Below, in pieces: positions 45,709 through 60,700 of a stretch of 64,000 nt of DNA; position 1 is the stretch's first letter; every line of letters starts with the position of its first letter. The stretch is taken from positions 773,065 through 837,064 of the forward strand of contig VZRR01010232.1 of NCBI GenBank assembly GCA_013398015.1, in the 5' to 3' direction. The stretch comes from Oreocharis arfaki (taxonomy: Eukaryota; Chordata; Aves; Passeriformes; Paramythiidae). Under the pieces are notes generated by a model that was not told the DNA's origin, did not search any database, and saw only the letters and a list, made by a program, of their open reading frames with translations. Both the position numbers and the translations under genes were made by a program.

Positions 45709-48700
45709 CTTTGTAATTTGTCACTGGCAATTGTATTTTTTATGACACATCCTAAGGCATTTGAACAGGAGTTAGTTATTCCCCAGGTGTGGAAATGACT
45801 GGTGTGCTGTCTCAGCTCTCCAAAGAAGTTCTGCAGCATTTCCAGAGGTCAAAAATGCCCAGAAGACCAAACTGGAGGGAAGTTTCTCTACCCTGCCCCC
45901 ACAAACCCCCACACCACTCATTTCTAAATCCGCTAAGGAAGAGGGATAGTCCATGGAGGCTGGGGGATCATCTATGGGATACACTGCAGGGCTTTTGTGT
46001 AATTCCCTGGGGTCCTCACCCAGTCTGCTGCAGGGACTTTGGGAGAAGGTCCCAATCCATGACAGGGTTTGTTCTCTCCCCTGCCTGGAGTTCACCAGTT
46101 CCAACTCTGGGCAACAACAGCTTGAAGTAAGAGCACGTTGTGGGAGCAGCACTGGATCAGAACCAGACACGGTCTGGCAGTTCTGGACTTCCCCGCTGGT
46201 CATGCTCAGGGCTGTGGTGAGACTTCTGAACTCTCCAGCATCCTCTCACAGGCCGTGAGTTGGGGCAGGCAGCAGAGGTTCCTCTTTGGGGTCCCTCTTG
46301 GTCTCGCCCGGGTTCAGAGCCCTGCCCTGCACCCCTGGTGATGTTGTGGGAGGCAGAGCAGAGTCCCCAGACTGAGGATGTGGCCTGTGGGCTGCCAGGC
46401 TGGCTCTGCCCAGCTGAGTCCTGTGTCTGTCCCACACTGGTGACTGTGGCTGTTACCACCCCAACACAGAGCACGTGCTGAGCCCGGGGGCCTGGCATCT
46501 GTCACTTCTAGGCATGAATCCCACACAAATCTGGAAGGAATAAAAGGAAACAAACAAAAAACCAAAAAATCCCAAACAGCTTTGATGTACTCCTCTGAAA
46601 AGACCAAAATTTCTTTTTGCCCTTTTTTTTTGCCACCCAATTAAACCTGCTAATTAAGTCAACAATATCTCCATTGCAGCTTCCAATTGGCAGAGTTGGG
46701 CCAATCCTTTTGCTCTTACTAATTAGCTCTTCCCTAATGACTTCTTTACAGCAGAGCTGGCTCTCACTTGGGGAGGTTCTAGCGCATTTGCTGTGGTGCT
46801 GGCTGGACTCAAAAGCCCTGCTTTTGGGGAGCTGCATGAGGGGAGGAGAGACAGGAGCCAACAAAGTGAGTTTGATCTGCTCAGCCATGTGGAAATGCAG
46901 CCCTGAGAAGCTGTAGGGAAGCTGTGAGTGTAACTTATGCCACTGAGCATTCTTATTTATCTTTTTATCCACCCCAATTATTGAGGCAGAGCCTTGGGTT
47001 TAGAGTGGCAATTGGAGGCAAGGAATTGAGGAGGGTTATGTTTAAATGAAAATTCATTGAAGTTATTTGTGAGGACTTGGGCTGTCAGTATGTTCAGGGA
47101 AAGGTTAAAGGGAGCCTTTTAAAATGTAGCTGGAGGAAACTGAAATGTCGCTTTCCAAAAGCAACAGAAGCCCCAGAGTGCAGTCTCTGGGTCTAGTGGA
47201 GAAAAGCTGGATGAAAGCAGCAAGATTTTACAAAGAAAAAAACTTTGGAGAGGATGTCATTGGCATCTGGAAATGTTGGCCTTTATTTTTAAGTCCTTCA
47301 CCTTGGAAGGCAAAAAAATCCACTTAGGTGAAGATAAAGCGCTGTAGCCAGGAAAACCCTCTGGTAACAGATTAAAGCGATACACAGGGCAAAGCAGCAA
47401 AGTCCTTTGCTTTAGAACCACCCTGCATTTCCCCAAAACTCCAGTCCCTCCATCCTGGCCTCCCGCTGCCTCTCAAACTGCCGAGCACCACGAGCTGAGA
47501 TCACCCAGGTCTGAGGCCCCTCCCCAGCACTGGGAGCTGCTGGACTCATCTCAGCATTTATGGACTTGCACAGGGAGCCCGTGGCACAGCAAAGCAGGTC
47601 CTAATTTGTCCAGTGTCCACGTCAAGCCTCAATGTTGTTATATCTGGAGAGTCTGGCTCGGCTCTGTGGAGCAAGGCAGTTAATTAAGGAAGGATTTAGC
47701 TTTTGGTCCAAGTAATTTTTACTGGTCCCCAGTACTTTGTGGACAATTGTCTGTATCAAAATGACCGATTAAAGAGGGTAAAGGAGGTCTGACGTGAGGA
47801 GATAATGACTGGACTGCCTGATTGGTATGGAGGAGGTACATAAAAGCAATTAAAAAGGGAGATCTGAATATTTTGGGATATAGGATTGACTAACCAGGAA
47901 ACAGGAGGAAATACTAGGAAAAAAAAAATGCAAGTGCTGAGTTAGGAATACAAATCCTTTAAAGAGAAACCAGAAGAATGAATTAAATACAGTTTTGAGA
48001 TTAATAAGAGACCTCTCTTAATAGACTTTATTGCAGCTGACTGTTCTGACAGTCTCTTTCCATCTCAGCAGCACATTTCATTATGTTTCCAGGTTTGTTT
48101 CTTAGCCTTAATGTGCTTTTCCAGGCATTTTTTAAGGTTAATATAAATAAATCTCTTGGTTTCAAAGGTGAAATGTAATTGGGGCTTAAGAAAGAGCAAG
48201 CAGAAGGCAAGAATGTGGCTGAGTACATAGGAAATTAGAAATAAGAATAAATAGCATCATGGGACTTGGGGAAAGAACAGAGATAACCACACAGTGTGAG
48301 ATGAATGCATGAAAAAGTGGAAAATTTTAGCCTGGTAGAAAGAGGAAATGGGACGTGCTGCCACAGACAAGACAGTAGATGGCAAAATTGAGCTTCAGAG
48401 ACTGAGCAGAGGAACATCTGGAGAGACGAGAAGAGGCTGTAAAGGTGATGCAGATTTGCTGACACCGAGCAGAATAAATGCAGCCTCCTCCAGTGACGAT
48501 GGAGGTCCCAGCCAGGAGTTCAGCTCCTGGCTGGCTCCAGGGAATGCTTTCAGCACGCTTGGCCTGGGCTCTGGCTCACGTGGCCTCTAGCAACACAGCT
48601 TCCTTCCAGTCTCAGTAACACCCTGGTTTTCTTGTGCTCCTGGGGTTGTGGTGACCTCGCACTTCTTGGTTTCCTCTTCCCGCTGCTGTCTAACCCCAGC

Positions 48701-51700
48701 TGGGAGCAGTGTGGTTTTGGTTTCTCTTGCTAATTTAAAACACAAAGCCCAAGACTCAGCAGCTCCTGCAATCACACTGTGGGAGCAGTGACCTGGGAAA
48801 AGAAATGTCAGCCCTAAACAAACCCTCAACTCATCTCAGCACCCGCTCCCTCGGCCATCAAGTGGGACCGGGGTGTTGGCCAGGAGCCCTCCAAAGGATC
48901 ACTTTGAGGAGTGTTTAGAAACTAAGAGGAACACTGGGATTAGGGTGGGGCTTCCCACAGAGGACCCTCATCTCCTCACCCTGTAATGTAGAATCACAGA
49001 ATCAATGCCTCCAAGATCATTGAGTCCAACCCATGCCTCATCTCCCCCTTGTCACCCAGACCAGAGCACTGAGGGACAGTTCCTTGAACACCTCCAGGGA
49101 TGGGGACTCCAGCACCTCCTTGGGCAGCCCCTTCCAGTGCCTGACTGTGCTTTCAGTGAAGCAATTCCTCCTGATGTCCAACCTGAACTTTCCCCGATGC
49201 ACCTTGAGATCATTTCTTCTTGTCCTGTTGCTGGTTTCCCCAGAGCAGAGCCTGACCCCCACCTGGCCACAGCCTCCTGTCAGGGAGTTGCAGAGAGCAA
49301 GGAGGTCCCTCCTGAGTCTCCTTTTCTCCAGGCTAAACACCCCCAGCTCCCTCAGCTTCTCCTCACAGGACTTCTTTTCAAACCTCAGCTAGAGAGCTCC
49401 AAGTATATGAAATTGAGACAGGAAAACCACAAGGGCACTGGGAAGAGAGGGGCAAATTGGAGTGTGCAAATACCAATGGAAGGATTGGGGAGGAAGGTGT
49501 TGGGAAATAATCTCTGGTAAAAGTTCATTGCCTTTCGTCTTTCAAGCATTGACCCTTCTCCAAGGGGAAGGGAAATCTACCACTTCCTAAAATATATTTT
49601 TTTAATTTTTTTTTTTTCAGAAGAAAAGAAGCTGAATATTCTCTGGGTATTTCAAAATGCAGCTTCTTTTTTTAAGCATCTAGAAAAAAGGAAAACTTTG
49701 TGGGGGTGTGTTTTGGGGTTTGGTTGGTTTTTTAATACCTAGGAGAAGAGGTGTATGGTAGGTAATCCAAACCAGGGAATAAATATCTAAATATCCTATC
49801 CATAGCTATGTTTTCTAAAACAAACTATACTAAGGCCTGATTCTCCTCTCTCATGTGCATGTCCTGTAGTTCTACTGATGTTAGTGAACACTGAATCCTG
49901 GAAGGTAACCCCTTTTGGTGCTTAAATGTACATCTAATGAAGATTCATGGCTTCGAAGGTGCTCTCAAGCACCAGAGCTGGTGTCATCCTTAACTAAGCC
50001 ATCCAGTAGTTAATAAACATCACACAGTCATCTGCATATTTAATGCAGGGCAGAGAATTTTATGGAGAAATCTCTAGCTTTTAATCCAGCGATGAATCAT
50101 TTATGGGATTTTGGATTATTCACTTTGTGCTGAATTAAGTTGTCTCTTTTCACCAAGTGAGCCCCCGACGTGTGCTGCGTCACCGGCCAGGCTGCAGTGA
50201 TGGATGGTGCTGGCATGAATTATTCATTGGCCATTTTAGATCACTTGCCCAGCAGTGAACTAAGCCTGTTAATTTTAAATCTGTTCATCTCCGTTCCTAA
50301 GTGCACACAAAAAGGTTTTCATGTACATGAAATTTATCTCTCTTCCTTCCTCCCCCTCCTTCCAGTGCACTGGTGAGTTACCCACGGGGTCTGGGTTGGG
50401 TTAGTTTGGGATGCAGACTGCCCTTTAGGGGATGCAGTGACAGTGCCCTGGCGTGGGGACTGTTTATCCAACTGGGTTTGGTTCTTCAGCTCTCACTTGT
50501 GTCCTTTAAAAGCTGAGGAATGGAAATGATTGTGATTCCTTGTTATGACATGGTACAGTCCTTTTTAGTTCACAGGGGCCTTGCAGAGAGGATCACCCAG
50601 AAAGGGTGAGGAGGGAAACTCCTGTAGGCTGTAATGATCAAGCACTGATTTTATAAAAAATTATTTAAAAATTTATTTCTGCCTGCAAGCCTCAGCCAAT
50701 GCTGGGGCAGAGCCCTTTCCCAGGGCTTTCCTGTGAGCTCTGCTTCAAGGGCAAGGGACATTCAGTCTCTCAATGGAGCAGAGAGTTGATGCTGCTTTTG
50801 AATTCTGCTTGGTGTTTTATGCCCTTGGTCCATTATCTAATGGGGAATATGATGAGGTAATTATGGAAATACACAAATTGCAACCTCATGAATACCAAAG
50901 AAATTCATGATGATCCATGCTAAAAGAATGCATTAAAATGCAAATCATTTGTAAATGGGGAGCAGTAAATCTTGTTAGTATTAATAACTTAGAGCATTTA
51001 ATTGCATCAGGTCTTGATGAATTCTAACCAAAGTTGTCTGAAGAGCTGGTTTTTGGACTCTTACCCTGTGAACTGTGTACCATGAGCTCTAGGGGAGCTG
51101 TAACTTGGATCCACTTGGTGGATCCACCTTTGGCTCCCTCTCTAAGCACTTCTTGGTTGGTTCTTTTGTGGGCTAACAAAGGGATAGGGATTTATCTTCA
51201 GGCTTCTCTGTGTTTTTTGGCTTTGTATCTTGTTTCAGTTTGCGGGAGGTGCTCCCAGCAGCATCCTGGGGAGGAAGAGGAGAAGAAATCCCATCTTTGT
51301 TCAGATTTTTGCCATTTTTTGTGCTGCTGTTGTGATACATCTGGCCAGGGGTGAAGGGCTTTTGTCAGGAGTCTGCTGGGTGAAGGTTCTACCTGGAAAC
51401 ACACTCACCAAAGCTTTCCCAAGTCATTAACAAACTCTTCTTTTCCTTAAACTTTGCCAGGCTTGTCAGTAGCTGTGTGTTTGGTGGAGTTCCTATTTAT
51501 CAGCTCTTCCTTTATCTGTTGTTCATCCATTCCCTGTCTATAGCTGAGCTATTCTGCCCTGATCAAAGGAACTGGATGGCACTTCCATGCATGAGCCCTG
51601 CAGCTTCATAAAACCTGATGAAGGAGAGAGGAATATTCCAAGGGAAAACAAGAAAAGGTCATGATTTATTGTTAATAAACAGCCCCCTGGATCTTATTAT

Positions 51701-54700
51701 CTTTGCTGTCTAGAAGCCTGGAGGTCTAGATTGGGCTTTATAATTCACATTGAAATTCAATGTATCGCATGTCTCCTGTAAAGCCACATTTTTGAATGAT
51801 ACTCAAACCCTATTAAACAGATACTCATTAAACCACAACACCTTATAAATTCTTCCTGAGTTTTGTTGACAGTACACATCAAACACGAACCCTTAAGTGC
51901 TTTTCATTTTCCTGGTAGTGGGCTATCATAATGCATCACATGACAAAATAATGTGTTTACATGACAGATTTAATGCTTGATCTGCTGCATGAAATGCTTC
52001 AGAGCACCAGAAGACAAAAATGTAACATTATACTTCCAAGTGTCTATTAATTCTTAACTAATAATAAATTACAGAGGGACGCTGATGGAAATGGATGAGA
52101 GAGGCACGTGCACATGAGAGGAATTCGTGAGGATCAGTGACATGGCAATGAATACTAAATGCAGACATCACAGCTGGAGTGAAAACACAGCTTTTCTGGG
52201 TTGGCAAGAGACTCACTGCTGCTCTGGGTTTCTTCTTTTGGGTCCTGACAGCCCACATAGGCTTGTAGCAAAGGTCACGTTAGATTTATTTTCACCTCTG
52301 CCTCCCTCCAAAATGGTGACAGCAAGGAGCCCCAGCTGGTCCTGTCCTGGGAATTGGCCAGGCATGTGACCAGGACTGGAACTGAGCCCTAGCTCTGGGG
52401 ACATGAGGTTGTCCTACCAGCCCTTTGTGTCCCCCTGGGGCTGAGAGGGTCCCCCGTTCGTCCCTCTTAACCCCTGTGAGCAGCAGGGCTTTCCATAGCC
52501 CACAGTACTTCTGTATGAATTGTCAGCCTGACAGCGGAGGGGACACCATGGGATGGCTCTGGGGACCTATCAGATCCACAGCAAGCCTCTGCATGGACAT
52601 TTTGCAGGGATGAGGGGTTCACTGAGGGCTAAAAGCAGTCACCAGTCCTCCTGGGGTCGGGAGAGACAAAAAGAAATCAACCCTTGCTTACAAACTGTCA
52701 GCCACCAGCCATAGAAAGTAACCAAGTTTCTGGGTTTTTCCAGCCAAAAGACCCCTTTTCTCCCCTCTCTTTGGCTCTTCTACCTGGGAACTGCTCCATC
52801 CCTGCCCCTCCTGTGCTGATCTGTGTAACCTGCCCATGGCACGGGGCACGTGGCTCCCACCATCATCCTGCGTGTCCCAGCCACCCCAGCACCTCCAAAT
52901 CAGACCCCAAGCTGTGCTTTGCCCCCACACGAATGAGCTGTTGTGTTTAGAGCAATGATTTCATGCTTTGGTCCAAGCATCACTTCCTACTCACCCTCAA
53001 AGCAGAGCACAGGCTCTGTCTCAAGTCATTCTGTGCAAAATCGTTTTTTCTTCTGAAAACCTGTAAGGAAACTGTTTTTCCTTTTGTTGTTTGTTGTTTT
53101 CAACAAAAATGGTTGTTAACTCTGGAGTTTCTTTATGAGGTATTGTCCCGCAACAGGTCTCATTTCTCCACAGTGCCAATTCCTCCCCTCCACGCAGCCC
53201 TACTGTAATTCACGGCATCGTTGACTTCCAGCCCCGGCAGAAAACTGCCAGAATTCACAATTTCAAGAGTGATATTCAGCCACTTCACAAGTTTAGAGCA
53301 TGAGGGCAGCTGTGTCCATTAATCTTTTAAAAGAACCCAAATCTCTGGTTTTTATTGCAAGTGGGAGCTAGGAAGGAATTGGTATGTGGGAAAACAATGC
53401 TGTAATGATGACATACAATCAAAGGGAGGGTAATAAACCCGCTATTCCTCCGTACTTGCTGGGGGAGTTGGCTGGGGAGCAGGAGCTGAGGCTTGTTTTA
53501 ACTACAGACAGCTCTCTCTTTCCAGTTTTTATAGCTTTCTCAATCACTTTGCTCATCTGCTGCTGGAGGCTTTTATTTGCTGATAAGGGCTGTTAAGCAG
53601 TTGGAAAGTCAGACCAATGAAGTTGTATAAAAGGCAGCAAAGGGTTTATGCCAGGTTAGAGCCAAGATGCTGGAGGAGGGAGGGAGATGGGAGGGCTCCA
53701 GCCCCTCCTCTTGGCAGGGGAAATGTTCTGAGAAGGGGACAAGTTACAGTAAAACAGTGAGAGATGAAGTTTGCTGCACTTTGTCCCTCTTTCAGGAGGG
53801 GACACATATACATATTTAAGTGTATATATACACATAGTTATATTTTTCCCTGTTCCTTGTGTTGATGGGACAATGGGTTCCTCTTTCTTAGTCTTTCTCC
53901 TCTTTTTCTGAGAAATTTCTGAAGCCTCCTTTAACAGGAAAATGAATAATAAATGTTGACATGCAATGGGAGGGGTGCTGAGGTTGCTTTGCCCCAGTCC
54001 AGTGGTCTGAAGCAGCATCTTTTAGTGAGGAAATGACCAGTTAAAAACCAGGAAGTCTTGGAGGCACATTAAAGGCTACTTCCCAAGTGACTTTGTAGTA
54101 CGTTTCATTATCTGGAAGCAATCAATGATGGAAATGGAAAAATGACCAGATTTTAACACTGCAATTTTTCTTTGAGCAGTCCTCAGAGCTGCCTCTCTGC
54201 AAGCCTGGGTGCAGGGAATAGGGTTGTGTCTGCATCCGTGGTGAACCGGGTTTTTTTGGTTTGGGTTTAAAAGTTTATTCTGTGTAGGGTAGTTTTTGGT
54301 GCTGTTGTTTTGTTTTGGGGTTTTTTTTTTTGCAAAAGGAGCAGTGATTCTGGGACTGCTTTGTTCTGCTTTCTCAGCCATTATTTATTTATTCCTATTT
54401 GCCCTCTTATGAGAGAATTAAAAGTCAATCTGGAATGTCGTGTCTGGAACGCCATGTATTCTATACATATATATAAAGAAACGGATATAATTTTTGAATT
54501 AAAAAACCCCAACCAACCAAACCCAAAACAAAAACCTGTTTCCCCATATCCAGCTGCTCTCTTTCAGGTCCCCCTTGCAAATTGCTAACATATTTCAATT
54601 GACTTGCAGTCACTTTCAACAGTTTATCCAGTTTCATGATTTTTAACAGGTTTCTCATTTGCTCTTTTCATGTCTCCAGAGTGGAGGATTCTCTTTAAAT

Positions 54701-57700
54701 CCTGTATTTCTCACCACCTCTTGGCAGCATCAGTTATTGGAGTACAGCAACATCTAGTTTTCAAATGAATTCCTGGAAAAGCAGGCATCCTTTTCAAATG
54801 TCACCTCCGTTTTGCTGATCACCTGAAAAACGAGGAGTGTCAGGTTTTACTAAAGCATTTCAGTTCCCTTTTGCTCTTTCTTTTTGCTTCTGGAGCAAAT
54901 TGGAAACATTCTGTACTCCCTTCTTGTCTCACCTCTCGCAGATTGTGTATGATAGGTAGGTAGGTAGGTGCCTTTCTGCCTCCTACTTTTAGTCTTGAGA
55001 CATTTCCATCTAACCCCAAGGAAATATGAAGTCAAAACTGATGACTCTGCCTGGAAAAAGTCCACTGAGATGTGACAGCTCCTCCTCCCTGGAGCAGAGA
55101 AGCAGCGCAAACACCTTGGGAGAAATGCTGCTGACTGCAACAAACCATTCACTTCATTTTCCTTTTCCTCCTTGGAAACAGTTTGTTCAAAGCCCTCTGC
55201 AGTCAGGAGCCTGAGAAAATAGTTTAAAAAGCTCTAGGAAAGGATTTACTCTTCGCATGAGTTGACAGTCTGCAATCTTCAGTGCAGAGCAGTTAATTGA
55301 AAACAGGGGAAGAAAATGCTGTTAAAAGGTATCATGTGAATCTTGGCTCAAGGCAGTAAAGCCCAGCTTTCAAGCTAGTTTTTTCCCTGTTTTTCTTCTT
55401 GAAAGATGTGCAAGTTCAAGGAACAGAGATCTGAGAGGGTTTGGATGGCCATAAAGCTGCTTGGAAATGATGGACCATCTGCTGCTGCAGAGCAGAGCGA
55501 GTGCAAGGTGCTCACTGTGAGAGCCTGGTGGGGCTTTGACCAAATGCCTCTTGGAGGAACTGAATTCCTCTATTTCTATAAATGAACGTATTCCCACATT
55601 GCTGCTGCATCTCTCTTCTCTAGCAGCCTGGATTTTGGGTCCAGCACACTGGGATATGGTGGCAGCAGAGCAGGTTGGTGCCCTCACCCCCTGGCTCCGG
55701 TCACCGCAGTGGTTGCTGCACTAGCTCTTGCCAGATTTACCCTTCTACTTCATAATTCAGAAATTCTCTTTCCAAACTGTGGCCTCATAACTATGTATAA
55801 TATTGGCACTGAATATGGCCTGAATGTCACTTCAGGAAAGGTGGCATGAATCTCTTCAGAAAAAGCGTAGCCAGTGAGTCTGCCCACACAGTCGCTGGCA
55901 TGTGCAGTGTGCTCCCTTTCCTACCCTCTGCAGGAAGGATTTGAGATCTCCTTGGCTGATGTTACATTTTCTGATGCAGATCCATTAAAAATGGATTAAT
56001 TTTTTTTTTTTTTTTATCAGGCTCCACTACTTTCCTGCTGGGGCTATTTATGTAGAACTAGATTTAAACGTCTCCTATTTCATCATAAATTTTATTGATC
56101 TGGTAAAATCCATGCCATTTTCAGCAAAGTCTGTTCCATTTGGACATAAGATATAAATCTCCTGACTTCAGAAAGTTTTTCTAGAAGACTCTCATTTGAG
56201 GCACAAGTAGGGTCAAGGCAAGGTAAAAATTGAGATCCAAAGTCCACTGTGCTTTCTCCTCATACCAAAATCCACTCCGTTAAATCCACCCAACCCCCAG
56301 AAAATTTTACTTCTTGGCACTTGTAGTCGTGGGTTAATAAAATCCACACTCTTAACAGACTCAGCTGCCATCCTCCTGCTGCAGCACCTCTGAATCCCTC
56401 GGAGACCCAGAAATGAGGACACATCTGGCCCTCACCTCCAAGGGGCTCAGCCTGTGACGTGCTCCCAGGGTGATGTCATGCCTCAGTACAGAGCTTCCCA
56501 CAGAATGTAGTTGCTGCTGCTTTCTTTTAAGACATTGCCAGAGCAAGGAAAGGTGCTGAGGGCAAAATCTCTTCTTTATAATGAGTTAGAGTGTGTGCTC
56601 GTGCATTGGAAACCAGGAATTCATTTCTACCCTTCTCCTGAGAGAGTCTAAACCCAGTTTTCTCAACAGAGTGGCTGAGCCAGTGGCTGCTCTGGAGTAG
56701 AAACACTTTTCTCCATTGTCTGGAGCTAGAATACTGAAAAAAAAAAAAAAGAGATTTGGGTTCCACTCGTGGCAGAGAGAGAGAGAAATTACTGTCAGAA
56801 TGGAGTGGGATCCAGTGAAAGAGAAGCCTGGGCTCTGGACTCTACCCCCCTGCTGCTTTGCGTTTTCCTTTCAACCAGATATGAGAGGTTTGGGACCAGG
56901 AACAAACTCCTTCTCCATTGCTGCGGTTGTCTCAGCAAGCAGCTTGTACCCAATGGATCCCCTGCCCCTTTTTCCTGTTAAGAATCTTGCAGGTGGATCA
57001 TTCCTCTGGATGGTCCAGCTTTGGCTGGATCATTTCCAAGGCAGGTACTAATCCCTGTGCAATGCCCCTCTTTCCAGGCCCTTTGCTTCATCTGGATGCA
57101 CTCCAGTAGCCAAGCACCTCTGCTCAGCCCCAGAATCTGCCATGCCCAAATTTCAGATGCAGAAGGAGCTGTTATCTAGCCCTGAGTGTATGCACAGAGG
57201 AACAGCTGAGCTACTTGATGAACTGATTAAAGATTTATAGTTCTTAGAGCACATAGTCTTTTGGGGGAAATCCTGGATCAGAAATCTATCTCTGTCCTCA
57301 CTAATCCACGTATTATTCTCTCTCATTACTTTCTATTGATTCATTTTCATTTCATGTTGCAGCACTGGGTCACCAGTGTGTTTCTGATATTACAATACAT
57401 TATTTAGCTGTCTCCTGACTCTGGTGTTTGGTGGCATCTGTTAGCGTGCTTGACTCTTCCCTGTCTATTCATTTAGTGATGGTACCTTCATTTTTTCTAC
57501 TAATAATACCAACATCCTACTGAGCAGTTAGCTGGTCATACTTTGACTGAATCCAAAGTTTTAACTCTCTTGTGCCTTCTCTTTTCTTTCCATTTTGCTA
57601 CCTGCAAAACGTTAGCGGGAATTTTTTTGCCTCCTCTGACTTTCCAAGTGATGCAAACCCCACCGTTCATGGAGTCATCCCTTGGGAAAAACAGAAAGCA

Positions 57701-60700
57701 GGGAGCTCTCCTGTGCTCTCACATAGCTCTAGGCTGCCACTGAGGTGAAGTACACGGAATATTTAGGGAGCTCTACAGGAGAGTGCCCAGACTTTCACAC
57801 AGACCCAATGTAGCAGGCTCAAACTCCTGCCTATTTTCTCTCTTCATCTATTTTTGCCCAAATACTTCAATCCAGGGATTCCCCTCCCTCTAAGGAAGGG
57901 AAGATGGGACTTTTTTTTTTTTTTTAAATTAGGCATCCTAAGTGTTATTTTAATACAAATAGAGATCCTTTTTGTTTTCCAAAGCCCACCACACCCCACA
58001 AACCTGTCTCTGAGAATAGGGGAGCAAATCTGCAAGTCATTCTCGCTGTGCAGTGAGGAACAAGTGGCTGCAGCAAACAGCGAGGCCAGTGCTGGGCTCC
58101 TGCCCGGCTGGATGCTGGGATGAGCTGGAATTGCTGGCACAGGCATGGGTGCAGACGAGGGACACGTTCCACAGCTGCCTCCTGGCACAGCCCTCGTCTT
58201 TCCCAGAGACTGGTCCCTCTGAAGAGGAGCTGCTCCACATCTCCCTGGGCATGACCCACTTGTCATGATGGGACTTTAATATTTTAAAATGTCAGACAAA
58301 GTGTATCAGCCCCACTGGTGGAGAAACGTTTTTTCGATGTTGCCAGGCTTGTAAAAGTGATGTTGCAAGGGACTTCAGAGCACTTCTGTTTAATTTCAAA
58401 TCTACTTACAACAGCTGGGCTGCACCATCTCCAGTGCTCAAAGCAGCACAGCACAGCAGCCCCTCTGAGCAGGCTGCTTTCCCCATCTCAGCTGCTTCCC
58501 TTCGGGGTGTCTCTCATCCTGGCCATTCCCAAAATGCACAGCAGATGTGAGTAACAATTCCTTCTTGGGATTTCTCATCGCTTTCCTTTGCTGCACTGCC
58601 CGAGCAACAGTGACAATACCTCCAGCATCACTCTCCATCAGTTAGGAAATCCTGGGTGTTCCCTAATTGCAGCCATTCCTCTCACTTCCTCTGGATTCTC
58701 AATGAGAATGGCAACAAAAGGCAGCTGGGCTGTGCTGTGTAACTCCTTCCTTGCTCGGCCAGCACACCCTGTTTCACAAGATTTGAGGGCATGGCAACAC
58801 TTGAATTCCAGGACTTCAGTAACACAACTGTGCCAATAACTCCCACTGCTGGAGAGAAAAGCTGTTGGGGAGACATCCCAGTGAACACAGAGGTCTTGCA
58901 GATAAACCCACTCAAGACTTTTTAGGAAGATTAAAAACCCTTATATTTTAAATTTCTTTTTTATTTTCCACCTTATCAAGCATACGTAGTTTCTCACAGT
59001 GCCTTTCTCCACCCAGCACCAATATTTCCTCTCTTGGAAAACACTCATTCCCAATACTGACTGGCTTTGACTTTTTTTTTGTTAAATAAATCTGACCTTT
59101 CAGACGCCCCGTGGACTCTTACTTTTCTAAATCCTAAATTGTTTTTTACTTCTCTTTTTCATCCAGTTCAATTTTTTAATCTGCTTTAAAAAAAACCCCA
59201 CTGGCACCAGAGCAGGGCCAGCTTCCTGGGTTTCTTTCACCAGTGGCACAATGGGAAGTAAAACTCCTCTTTTTCCTTCTGCTTGGCCCTGTGTGATTGA
59301 GCTGGATGTGTCCATGCTCTGTAGTTCAAGTACTTCCCGTGATAGAAAATCTATCAGGCACTAATGGAAGATGTTCCCGTAGTTAATTACTCCCTTTGGT
59401 TTGTAGAAAAATAATAATTAGAAAATGACTCCCCATACTTAGCTTGGATTGATCCAGTTTCTGCTTTCAGCCATTGGGTCTTGTCCTGCCCCTGTCTGAC
59501 GGATTAAAGAGCTCTTCCTTAATAGAAAATCATGGGGATACTTCAGAGACCTCTTAACCTTCCCTTGGTGAAATCAGATAAACGGAAGCTCTTTGGTCTC
59601 TGCCTGCAAGGGAAGTTTTCCTGACGAGGGTCAGGCCAGGCCAGCAGGGTCCAGGTCAGAGATCACAAACCAGAAAATTTCTGTGCTCTTGGCCCACTTT
59701 CTGAAACCCCAAAATAGATGAGCTGTGAGAAGGGATTGGGCATTTAAATATAATTCCTCTTTCCCCTCCTCATAATTCAAATTAACAGAGAACTAATGGA
59801 TGAAATTAATCAGGCGCTGTTTCGTCTGTCTCTGTGAAAAGGCAGGTGAGCACTGAACTATATTAAATATTACTTCCTCATAGGAAAAGTGAGATTCCAT
59901 GCAAATACAGTTAATTAAAGATTGAGACCAGCCAATTACATGAATATATACAAGAATGATTTGAATATGGATGCTAAGGATTGGAGCAGGGAAGAAGGAA
60001 ACCTGTCCGTGCCCCTAAAAACCCATTTGAACAGCTTAGTGCTGGATTTCATATTTAACTTAATAAAGGCATTTACTGTTAATGAGATGATGAATGTGCT
60101 GGAAAATAGGACTAAGTGATTAAAGTAGGAAATTCATGAGGTGTAGCTCTTGGCAAGGGTGACAGTGGGAAGGAAGTGGGTTACTGGGAGTATGTGATGG
60201 GAAGACGCGTTCTGGGACCTGCCAGGCTGGCAGGTGGGCACCCAGAGAGGTGTCTCATAGTCCTTTTCTTGGTGTCTTTGGCTTCCTGACCTTCTTTCTT
60301 TCTTCCTTCCCACTCTTCCTGATGTTGCTGGCTGTGTTGCTAACGAGCCCTGATCATGCCCTTGCTCTCCAGGTCTGCAAACGAATATAAATGGAAAGAA
60401 AATCTCTGCCCCGCGATTTTACCAACCCGTGTGCATTTGCTTGTCCAAAACAAGAGTGCCAGAGGCTGGGTTAATGGGAAGCTGGGCACAGGAGCAGAAT
60501 CCTGTTGAATAAAAAAAGCATAATTTAGTCCTTAGATCATAGGGGATTTGGGAGATTCTTGCGTTCTGCTGGTAGAGCTGGGTGAATTTCATGGGTTTAG
60601 TGACCTCCAAGCAAGGACAAAAGGTACTGCTTTCCATCTAAAGCCGTTCCCTGCAAAAATAAGACACAGTTTCTGGACACAGAACGCAGGCATTGTTACA

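Noticed and set aside
49005..49520. 171-codon plus-strand frame and its overlapping frames.
   Set aside because: They translate a CR1 LINE 3' fragment in the wrong orientation.
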